In this document: piece by piece, positions 37,744 to 47,868 of the stretch
How the letters are laid out: each line of letters opens with the position of its first letter
How positions within the stretch are numbered: the stretch's first letter is position 1
Assembly (NCBI GenBank): GCA_034509425.1
Contig: JAVTVJ010000011.1
Coordinates: 3,038,001 to 3,102,000 of the forward strand
DNA: 64,000 bases
Direction of reading: 5' to 3'
Origin: Eopsaltria australis
Taxonomy: Eukaryota > Chordata > Aves > Passeriformes > Petroicidae
Notes under the pieces: generated by a model
The model's input: the letters and a program-made list of their open reading frames with translations, nothing else
Told to the model about the DNA's origin: nothing
Databases searched by the model: none
Translations under genes and position numbers: made by a program

Positions 37744-38178
37744 ATCCAGAGGAGGCCAATGAAGATGATCAGAGGGCTGAAGCACCCCTCTTATGAAACC
37801 AGGGTGAGGGAATTGGGTTTGTTCAGACTCAAAAACAGAAGACTTTGAGGATACCTTGGAGCAGCCTTCCTGTACTTGAAGGTTGTTACAATAAAGGTGG
37901 AAAGGGACTTCATACATGGGCATGTAGTGATAGGAAAGGGGGAATGGCTTTAAACTGAATGGGAGTAGATTTAGATCAGATAGAAGAAAAAAGTCTATTA
38001 TAATGAGGATGGTAAAACCCTGGAGCAGGTTGCCCAGAGAGGTGATGGATGCCTCATCCCTGGAAATATTCAAAGTCAGATTGGATGTGGTTCTGAGAAA
38101 CCTGATATACTTCAAGATGTCCCTGCTCATTGCAGTAGGGTTGGACCAGATGGTCCCTTCCTAACCCTTCCAAACCCA
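37744..38178 (+). mobile_element. CR1 retrotransposon 3' portion, plus strand
   Basis: About 435 bp of the end of CR1 ORF2 and 3' UTR. Recognisable blocks in order are GGCCAATGAAGATGATCAGA with GGGCTGAAGCACC, then CAGGTTGCCCAGAGAGGTGA, then GATGTCCCTGCTCATTGCAG and GTTGGACCAGATGGTCCCTT. The terminal octamer array has been lost or was never long (it ends near AACCCTTCCAAACCCA). The copy is 5'-truncated and carries many substitutions and stops. A 131-codon open frame on the opposite strand here is an antisense artefact. Confidence 0.92.
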
Positions 38179-38967
38179 CAGGCCATTGTTGGGACACCAG
38201 TACAGCCATTCTGATTTTCTGAGGTGTACACTTTTAGTAAGTAGAAAATAAAAAAAATTTGAATGTGGAGTTTATCTTATCTAAGTTCAGTCATTTGTAA
38301 CTTAGGCATTTGGCTTAAACCTGGTTTCCTAGACTTAGTTTATAATCAAGTGAAAAAGCGAATTAATTCAGAAGAATATATATACAGATATTTAGGTTAG
38401 ACAGGCCCAGAATTTTGCAGGATTGTCCCTTTCTCCAACTCTGCCCTCCATCTAGACAAACCTAATTTTTATCTGAATTATAATCTGTTTTCAGGCAAAA
38501 CTGCATTAGACCTAATTAAAAAAAAAAAAAGTGTATGCGTCTCCATGTTTGTTCCTGTTCTGGGATGTTCTTTTTCGATGTAAAAGGCACTATGAAAAGA
38601 TTGGCATCATGTTTGTTAGTATTTTCATGAGAGTGCTTCTTTGTTTGGTGGATTATTTTTTCTTTTTGACAAAGCAAAGTGAAAGCAATAGTTAGCTGGC
38701 TACAGTATCCCTTGAAAAGTAACTTACCATAGTAGACTAAAAATTTTGTTTTTCAAAACTTCAGACTCAATAGGGTCTAATACTCTTACCAGTCCAAGAA
38801 CTGCATGTCTATTTAACATGACTGTCCAATTGAAATAATTTCTTTCTGACAGCTAAATTAAGAACAAATAAATTACAATTTAATTTGTAACTTTTTTCCA
38901 TTTGGGAGATGCTCATGAGAGTCTGTCTCTGCAGCCTGTCAGACAAGCTCACTCAGAAAGTGCCTGA
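38179..38967. other. unassigned stretch
   Basis: AT-rich sequence with a short A-run near 38,520; no gene is seen. Confidence 0.5.
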
Positions 38968-39025
38968 AACACACACAGACACACACAGACATACACAGAC
39001 ACACACAGACATACACACACACATA
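38968..39025 (+). repeat. (CA)n / ACACAGAC microsatellite
   Basis: CA dinucleotides interrupted at regular intervals by GACA, forming an ACACACAGAC-like decamer repeat of about 58 bp. Confidence 0.9.
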
Positions 39026-41316
39026 CCAATCTGTAGATCAGATAAAAAAAAATAGCCTTCCATCAGTATGCAGAATAGCTCCTAGGAAAGAGTTTTTACA
39101 GGCCTCTACTGATTGCTATGAATTAAACATAGGCCTTGTCATATAAGCAGAATTTCAAAATATTGGCAGCTATTAAGCAGAGGTTTCTTAAAGTGGTAAG
39201 TAGATGGAGCTGAGCTAAGATGAAGATGAGTCCAAACTCAGGGAATTTATATCTTGTGAAGATTTCAGGAATAGCAAGTACCTAGTGGGCTGAAGTTATT
39301 TAATAGGTTTATATAGCTCAAACTCAAACATATGGACTCCCCAACATGAAGTGCAGGCTGAAGTGTGAAGTATTTCTCAAATCTGACTCTACTCATCCAC
39401 ATTTTCTTGGCAAAATTATTTAAACCTGAATTCAAGCTGTTTTCAGAAAGCACATATCATGTTCCAGGCTTTTAAGAAAGGACCTCCAGTGATCCCCTCT
39501 CTCTGCAGTGGATCCCTGATACTCCTGAGGGCGCTTAGAAGGAAAATTGGATATGTTGATGTAGCAGGCAAAGCAAAAACTGCAATGCTTGTGCTGCATC
39601 TGCAGCAAGTGAATTGCATCTTAATGTCAGACTTAAAGAGAATGGAAATCTAAGAATAAGGTTTGAGTTATTCCAGGGCTGGACTGAGCAGCTTCCCACC
39701 AAGCAAGAAATACAGCCAAAATGTCTGTTTTTGAATTTCACTAAAGTAGTTACCCTCATGTCTTGAGTGGTAACAGGAAACTGTGGCTTTCTCTTTTGTC
39801 ACAGAACCTGAACATCCATGCTGGTACAATATCTTGAAAGAAACAAGCTTCTTCAGATGTCCTTCTGTTTCAAATAGAGTTGTGCTCTAAGCCTACCTTC
39901 CTTTCCAACTGTTGAGTCTCACCTTCAGCTACCTATCTTGGAGCCTGCCCAAGGAAATGAGATGTCCTTCAACATTTGCAACACAGTAGTTATTGAGATT
40001 TTTTTTTTACCAGATTCACCTTGTATGTAGAAACATTGTGAACTTTTAAATTTTTAATCCTTTTTTTTGATTAAGTCATTGCCACTACCCCTGCCTCTTC
40101 TTCAGCATCTGGAATGTTTACATTAAATCTAAGATATTTTCTGTAAATTATATGCCCTTATAATCACTAGATAAACTTTGATGGCTCATTCTAGGAGTAG
40201 AGGTATTTTTAGATGATCACTATGATTTATTCTTTCTTTCAAATTTATGAGAAATAAAACTATTGCAATAAAATGCAATATGTATTGGCAGAAATCTACC
40301 TACATTTTTAAAATGCCTGAGGCTTGTGCTAGAGACCATTTCATATCTGATCTAATTATATATAACTTAATTTAAAATGCATTCTGCAGGTGAAACTACA
40401 GGAATGCAGGAGCTTTCCAGCACCACCTCTCCAGTATGCCCTTAAACAGGTGAAGGTCTCTAAGAAACAACTTTCCGTGGTATACTCTGTCTCCTCCCCC
40501 AAACTGGAGCTTCAATTTTTCAAGGATATGCTCTAAGAAGGAACTTTTAGATTTCAGGAACATATAATATTTTTCTGTGGGCATACCAGCAACCTGGACA
40601 AACTACAGCTTTCCTGTAAAAGAAAACGGACTGTGCCTCCCACCTAAGGAAACTTTTATGGGCTACGTCAGGAGACATTGCATGGGGAAGTTACTGTACA
40701 TGCAAAACTACACCAGGGAAACAGGGTGAATGAATAAAAACAGTATCATTTTGTATGAGTAAGAAGCTCCTGTGCACAACAGGCAGCAATTCTGTAATTT
40801 ATAGGACATTCCTTGGAGCACAGTTAACATGCTGCTGACAAACACCCCAGCTGTTACTCCTGATTCAATTGCAGAACTTCAGAGTGGACATGCTGTCCAA
40901 GCCCAGCTCTGATGACAGTTCATGTCTCAGTGCAAACTAAACAGATTAGTTCTATAAAACACTTCCCAGAGAAGAAGCCAGGGTATCAGAAATGTTGAAC
41001 ACTTTAAAGGAATAACCCTGCAGAATATTTATCTAAATGAACAAAATTAATTGGTGTTTTGATTTTGTTTTTTCTATGCCTTTTTGCTTCACCTATGGTA
41101 TCTGCACATTCCTTACATACATTTTGACCTTCAGAAACTGTAAGATTTATTGTTATAGAAGAGCATCTGACAAAATTAACATTTTATTGTAAATAACATC
41201 TTCAGCCACAAATAAAGCAAAATTAAATTATTAAGAGCCTTTTCCACTCAAAATATGGAATTACAGTCCTTTGGAATAAAACTATATATTATCTTTTTAT
41301 CATAAGGGAACTCCAG

Positions 41317-41349
41317 GCTATCAGCTACTAGTTGATATTGGCTGATAGC
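41317..41349. repeat. inverted repeat, 9-bp arms
   Basis: GCTATCAGC (41,317-41,325) and GCTGATAGC (41,341-41,349) are perfect complements separated by 15 bases. Confidence 0.75.
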
Positions 41350-44261
41350 TATCACAAGGCTATTATTGCAAAGTACATACAAAGTAAGCAAATGAAACAA
41401 AACTTGAATCTCATGAAGACTGAGTTTTAGATCTTAATTATCTGCCTTTAATGCAGGATTTGCTTTTTCAAACCACTTTTTTTTTATTAAGCCAAGAAAA
41501 CCTGCAACTCTTTTCTGGGCTACTGCACTGAAATTCTTTAGTACCTTTTGGCTGTGTGATAAACACCATAGACACATTTCACAGCGCAAGTCTATGACTG
41601 GTTTGACTTGAAATATATAAAAATAATTTTAGAAAATCTTAGCATAGTCCTTTTGCTCTTTTGTCTCACAGTATTATAATTTATTCAATGGGTTTTTTAA
41701 ATTAGTGTCAAGTGATCTTTCCAGGCAAATTATGAAATCATTTGGGGAAAAATCTACTAGGTAGCAACTCTGAGAGTACTTTCATAAATACAGATCATAT
41801 TCTTCCTGTGTTATCAAGATACATCCTAGATGATAAATTCAATGTCTTTCACAGATAACAAAAAGTCTTCCAGCTCAGCAATTCTACATGATTCTATGAT
41901 GTCTATGACCTCTGAATATACTTGTTTCTGGCACAGCAAAAAAAAGGACTTCTGGTTTAACCTTGGAGAAATACCACAGGCCACAAGCACCGATTTTTGT
42001 AATACTTCTGATACATTAAGTTGAAACCAGGTTATTCCCAAAAATACAGATGCCATTTTCATATATATTTTTGGTCTCTAGAAAAATAAACTGTGACTCA
42101 GGGGACCAAAATTGAATTAGAAATTCTAAAAATTACAACTGGTCTTGAACATGTAGCTAGGAAGAAAGTAGAGCAAGAAAAACAGTTTAATCTATCTACC
42201 AATTGCCATGAGACTTGTTTGTAGCAATGCATGTACCACAGCTGGTAGGGTTCATGAACGGCATGTATCTAAGGGAAACTGGGTAATTGGCCAGTCCCTG
42301 CATTGAATAAATAGAAAAGTAAGGCAGAAAATTATCTGATGTTTTAAGGTGAAAAGGGGAGGATGAAGAGAAAAGTGGAGGAGTTAAGGTCCAGTCTTCT
42401 GAACCAACCTCTCTTGAGGCTTCTGGCACAAGGATTTTGTCAAGGTAAGTTAGTCAGCTGCTTTGTACAACAGCGCAGTATTACAGAATTGATCCTGCCA
42501 CTTACTATTCTGTCCTTGAGACTCAAGAAGTCAAGCATCCTTTTCTGTCTTTGTTTTAGGCAATGATAATCTACCACAAACTGATTTCTCTACCCAATTC
42601 CCTTGTTTCATCATTCACTTCTGTGAATCCTCCCCATGACCCTTATTTGCCATTCTCACTATTTCAAATTCCAGGCTGCTGTTCCTTGCTGCTGCTCTCA
42701 CTTTCATAGTGCAATTCAAGTCATCAAGCGCTGTTATGCCATAAGTCATTTGTGACTTCTGTAGTCAGCCACAGGCAGAAAGCTGTCACAAGACCAAGCC
42801 TTTTTATTAGGAGGCAAACGGGGCTCTTTAAGACAATAGCTGGAAATAGAAAGAAGGAAACACTCGTGGTGATAGGCCTCAAAGCACTGGGCATGTAGGT
42901 AGACAGAAAACTCAGAAGACAAATGAATGTGGCCCTAGCAATGAAATGAGACAAAGCTTACAGGAGAGAACAGAACTGATTGGAGGAACAAATTTGAAAA
43001 CAGTGAACATGAGAACTGCAGTTAGGCAGCGTAAATAGGACTATGACCATTCCTTGCAAAGAATTGGCTTACATGAAAGAGAAAAACAATATCCTCATCT
43101 ATTTCTCCTCCTAAGCCACTTCAATTTTTAACAACAACTTGAATTTTGAATTGAAGAGAGAGCACTGCCACCTATGCTACCTGACCCAACAAGTAAACAC
43201 ACTCAGTAGCAGCTACAAGAATTAAACCAACTATACAATACCATACATTTGGTAGAGAAGCAGATTTGAGTAGCTTCTACCTACAGTGATAAATTTACAA
43301 TTTCTGAAAAGCTCAAGCCTTCCCTTATAGTTCTTTTTCCAGCCATAATTCTTCTTTCTTATCCAGTTATCTTCTGCACCAAAAATGACCATCCTTTAGA
43401 TTAACTCTGAGGGAAAGGCTTAACCAAATATTGAGGGACAAAGAAAGGCCACTTATACATCTGAAGTTCTCCTTGATAAATATCAAAAGGGGTCCACTGA
43501 AGAAACCTCAGCTTCTCAAAATATTAGGTATGCAAATCCTTTACAATTCAGACTTCTGTGCAAATTAAATCTAGGGCTTACAACTAGCTAGTCATCTTGT
43601 CTCCTTTTAAAAAACTGTCTCTGTATTCTATTTTTCCCCATTTCCCTAAATTGTTTTGGTAATGACATTGTCAGTTTTTCATTAGCTCATTTGCTAGGAT
43701 ATCCCACGCTTCCATATTCTTGTCTCAGCTTGCAAGTGTGAAATGAATTAGCTACTCACTAAGTAGAGAAAATGTCATTCTCTCGAATCCCATCTTTCCT
43801 TTTGTGTTTTATATATATGTACACGTACTTTTGTAAAGAAATCAAAACACAGAACAAAACCTTGACATGAACTAATATGATTCTTCCAATCTTTTGGGAA
43901 TCCTTTGGGGCTTAATCTTGTTCCAGCTCAGCTGAAAATTTTCTGGTTGCTTTATATGAATGAATTTTATCTTCTTTAATAAAACAATATTAAAATCATA
44001 TATTTCTCAAATATTCACATGTGGTTGTTTCCACTGAGTTAAACAGTAGTGTCTGGTTTAGACCCAACCATTTTCCCTCATAAGGGACAACACATTTAAG
44101 AGAAACAAGTGCAATAAACAGGATACATGCTAAGCACATTTTGCATTATTTACACCCAAGCCCCAATATTTAAAAGCAAAAGCTAAAAAGAGGATAAAAA
44201 AGGCTTTCCTCCATGAACACTAATCCAGAAACAGTGAGTAGTTTCCAGAAATCATCCTTAC

Positions 44262-44341
44262 CTCCACTGTAGCCAACTGGAGCCACAGGCAGACAGAGGA
44301 GATGTCTTGGCTCTGGTGGCAACTTTCCTCCTCCGTGAGTT
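44262..44341 (-). other. splice-bounded GC-rich segment (candidate exon)
   Basis: On the minus strand, 80 bp lie between a 3' splice site (CACTTTTGTACTGCAAG) and a donor GTAAGG, and all three frames are open. The plus strand of the same DNA is also bounded by splice-like signals (CTTACCTCCACTGTAG upstream, GTGAGT at 44,336). It is clearly richer in G and C than its surroundings. Strand and coding nature cannot be settled. Confidence 0.13.
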
Positions 44342-45591
44342 CTTGCAGTACAAAAGTGTTTTAACCATGGTGAATGGCACCAAATCCTGTCTTTATTATT
44401 TTAAAATATGCTCCCTCAGTAAGGGAAAAGCAATGACAGCAAAAATATGACTACTTTTGATCTGGTACCATGAAAATAATCCTCAAGGTCCACCTGCTGG
44501 TAAGACTCTCACTTAAGGTCCTGTCCTTACTCAGCACAGAAGGTAAAACTTCTAGGTTCAATTGGTCTAATTTGTAATACTTTGCAGGTAAATGTTCTAT
44601 TTTTCTGGGAATGGAGAAAATTACTGTGTTGTTGATACTGTCATTACAAGATGCAAATAGTGATTCTGTGGACTGTACACAAAAGACTGACCACTTTCTT
44701 TTCCAGTTCTAAATAAAATGTATGCTCCCATAACATACAGAATTTATCTCAGTTTACAGAACGAAGATATTGGACTCTTTACTGTTAACAACATTTTTAA
44801 TTTCATTGCTATTTTTTCAAAAATCATAACCATTCTTAGAATAGTAGAAAATGGTAACTGATCCAGTTTCCATATCCCTGTGTATATTGACAACTTTGTC
44901 TTCTGAGACTGAAGAAATCCATCCAGATCCTTCCAGAACCTAAACTCCTAAGCTTCCTGAGGTAAAACAATTTAATTTAGCACACTGTGAGATCTGTGCT
45001 TTTAAGAAACAATCTTAAAAAGCAAGCTACAGATTTTGTAGTTGGGTTTTAAAAAATACAGTGCAACACCTGTAACCACAAAAACCTCCCACATGACTTT
45101 TATTCTCTCCTCTGACCATCTAGGTAAGGACATAGCAATCTTGTCTCTCCGTATCAGCACAGCAACCAGCAGCAGCCTCGAGGAGTTGCAGTAATGTAAG
45201 TCTGTTCCAGAACAACAGGGGAGGAATAAAAAGAACATTGTGCATCCTCTCTGAGTTGCCGTGAAACATGAACATGCTGCTACAGTTTCTCTTTAGTATG
45301 CTATTTTTTTCAAAGATTGTTACAGTCCAGTAATGAGGCAAGAAACTTAATCTCATCTTCAAAATCCCGAAAGACACTTTTCTTTTGTTTTCCCTTAAGT
45401 CTACCTGAGCTTGTGTTGTTGGGTTGTTGTTGTTTTCTAGTGTTTTTTTTCAATCCTGTAAGATGACTGGGCACAGTCTCTCTTCCCCTCCCAAGACCAT
45501 ATTAGTATTTATTTGTATCAGCAAACAGTATCAGTTCTCTGCACTACAGAGTGAGCAAGCTAATACTTCAGTAAATTGTTGCTGCCTCCTG

Positions 45592-45738
45592 TTACATCTG
45601 TTCTGCTCTGTTCACTAATTGCCTGTCACAACCACTGAGCCATGGTGCCAGCCATGCTGCCACTTCCTCTTTGGTCAGCTTGTCAGCTCCTATTAATCTG
45701 AGCCCTGTTGCTTTTTCCACGGCCAACGTTTTTGCACT
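45592..45738 (-). other. candidate terminal coding exon
   Basis: Read on the minus strand, ATTTTCATTACATCCAG precedes an open frame of 48 codons ending in TAA (45,592-45,594). Codons are rich in G/C at the third position (GTG, CTG, AAG, GAG) and include two CpGs, unlike surrounding DNA. The peptide includes GADKLTKEEVAAWLAPWLSG, predicted largely helical. AATAAA occurs on the same strand at 45,513-45,508, about 80 bases past the stop, as expected for a 3' UTR. I do not recognise the protein, and a pseudogene fragment or unclassified repeat is also possible. Confidence 0.22.
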
Positions 45739-46257
45739 CTGGATGTAATGAAAATCTATTACTTTAGTGTTATATGAAAGTGACAAAATTATAATTCAAA
45801 AGAGAAAAAAGTTAATGACTTTCTGTGTGAAAGTTGACAGTTTCCTACGGTAGCAGCAAATTATTTTCTTTGATCCGGCTTCAACTTCAGGACTATGTAT
45901 AAAGGTTTACATATCTTTCAATCTGATGCAATATTCTTAATATTACTATTCATTATTAATCCTTATTATTGCATTATATGGAAAGAAGCTTCTAGAATCA
46001 AATTTGGTGAATGTGAACAAACTAAATCTGAGCATAAGTAGTGATATCTAGAATATGAACATTTTAAAAGAAAGTCATCTGATTTTTATGCTGAATTTTG
46101 CCAGCTTTTTTTCTTTGGAAGGGAACACAGTTTGAAACTGATTTGCATTTTTTAGATCAGACAGTTTTTGCAAAACATTTATATTCTTGACATTTTAATT
46201 CGGTAGCCCAGAATACAGAAGTGAAAGATCACACCTTAACAGATAAAGAATGAGAGC

Positions 46258-46690
46258 CATAGAATCAGAGAGTCTTTTACGTTGGGAAAGATCTTTAAGA
46301 TCATTGAGTCCAGCCATCCAAATTCACTGCTAAGCCATGTCTCATCTAAATGCCTTTGAAATACCTCCAGGTATGTTACTCAGCTGCTTCCCTGGACAAA
46401 TTCTTCCAATATTGGCAAACCTTTCCTCAAGAAAGATCATTGCCCTGGTCCTTGACTTGTTTTGATACAGGCCAGGATGCCATTGGCCTTTTGGCCACCT
46501 GGGCACACACCGGCTCATATTCAGTTGCTGTTGACCAGGACCCCCAGGTTCTTCTCCTCCAGTTTTCCAGCCGCTCTTTCCTCAGCCTGCAGCACTTCAT
46601 GGAGCTGATGTGACCCAAGTGCAGGACCTGGCATTTTGCCTTGTTGAACTGCTCTGATTCCCAACATTCCCTGATTCCCAGGGTTCCGGA
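46258..46690 (-). mobile_element. CR1 retrotransposon fragment with internal deletion, minus strand
   Basis: The left end (ATAGAATCAGAGAGTC, then GATCTTTAAGATCATTGAGTCCAGCC) is the reverse complement of a CR1 3' UTR. To the right, from about 46,455, the DNA is the reverse complement of the C-terminal part of ORF2. In broken minus-strand frames it still reads motifs such as KCQVLHLGH and LEEKNLGVLVNSN, equivalent to the usual KCRVLHLG and EKDLGVLVD of CR1 reverse transcriptase. The region between these parts, several hundred bp in intact CR1, is missing, so an internal deletion joins them near 46,445-46,460. The right edge is fuzzy. Confidence 0.88.
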
Positions 46691-47532
46691 AGTTAAGGCA
46701 TGCATATGGACAGTTACTTCCGAGCAGCTCAAATGTAGTAGAGCAGTGGTGTATTCCCCTGAAATTTTTTGTCACGCATTAAGCTTTTAACAAAATGCAG
46801 ATATAACATGTCCCTTAAGGAAATGAGAGCTCAAGGTGACACATGAATTACAGGACTGAGAAACAGTGGTGTTCTCATAAGTAATTAAAAGTGGCTATAG
46901 CAGATCTAGCTTTTTTAGGATAAATACACTTTTAGTTTTTAAATTATGCACAGGGGGAAAATAATAGAAATATCATTTCAGAATAATCAAAATCATTTCA
47001 CTGCACAAATTTCTGAGTGTGACTTCATAAGGGAATCAAAGCCTTAAAGCTTCAGGGCTAAGCATATGCCCTCAGATTATACAGATCTGAAGGACACGTT
47101 CCCCAGGTGGGATATTTTGGCTGTCTATGCTATCAGCTCCCCAGAACAGCCTGTCCTTGCTGTGGTCTTGATGAATTAGCATGCTTTCAAACAGTTCCTG
47201 GGTGCAGTTCAGGGGTTGGGATGGGTAAGAGACCTTTAACAAACCTGCTGACAGAGCAGAAGCTGCATGTTATATTTACAGGCAGGTTTATGCCTATTTT
47301 GCCCTCCGTGCTGGAGAACAGCATGGAGCACCTTTATTTTATTAGCAGGCATTTATTCTCAGAGGCCTAATAGAAGAATGACCCAGCAAAACCACCTCTC
47401 TGTTCACCCCATTTCCCTGAGCTGAGCCCACAAACAGGAAGATCTGACACTGGAGTTTTGGGATTCTTGGCTCTGTAACAAACTCCACAGAGCCCACAAG
47501 AAGCCCTGGACGCACAGTAATCTGCCTGACAG

Positions 47533-47580
47533 CTAGACATTCAGGATGCTTTCCAGCCTGACATTGAAATGCAAGACCTG
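47533..47580 (+). other. candidate small internal exon C
   Basis: 48 bp lie between a 3' splice site (TAATCTGCCTGACAG) and a consensus donor (GTGAGT at 47,581). Only one frame is open: 16 codons, phase 0 to 0, reading LDIQDAFQPDIEMQDL. Phase matches the end of candidate exon B at 35,876. The peptide is acidic and unrecognised. Confidence 0.15.
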
Positions 47581-47790
47581 GTGAGTCACTCTGGATCAAG
47601 GAGCTTATTCTTTTAGGAACAAAATCACTTTATGATCCCTCTTTATTTGCTCAACAATAAAAACCCAAATATGTGAAAATTCTGGAGTTAGGAATCAAAT
47701 ACAAATAAAGCATTTTGCAGACTGGGAAACAGCTGACCAGTGGTCATGCCATTATTGACAAAGTTGGCATGGATTTTGATATTCTGCAAC

Positions 47791-47868
47791 ACCAAAAAAA
47801 ATCCCACAAAAAACCAAAAAAAACCCAAAGAAAAACCAAAAAACTAAACAAACAAAAAACAAGGAAAT
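47791..47868 (+). repeat. A-rich (AAAACC)-like tract
   Basis: Irregular runs of A broken by CC, CCC or single bases over about 78 bp. Low complexity. Confidence 0.8.

Larger units (their letters stand above)
39026..46257. other. unassigned stretch
   Basis: About 7.2 kb with no recognised transposon or known gene. It includes a 9-bp-arm inverted repeat (41,317-41,349), a splice-bounded GC-rich segment (44,262-44,341) and a terminal-exon-like segment on the minus strand (45,592-45,738), listed separately. Confidence 0.45.

Noticed and set aside
37735..38130. 131-codon minus-strand open frame
   Set aside because: It lies opposite the plus-strand CR1 3' part and is an antisense artefact.
42340..42444. 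Possible exon before the donor GTAAGT at 42,445
   Set aside because: Two frames are partly open, but the only nearby acceptor lacks a polypyrimidine tract and the more protein-like frame has a TGA at its start.
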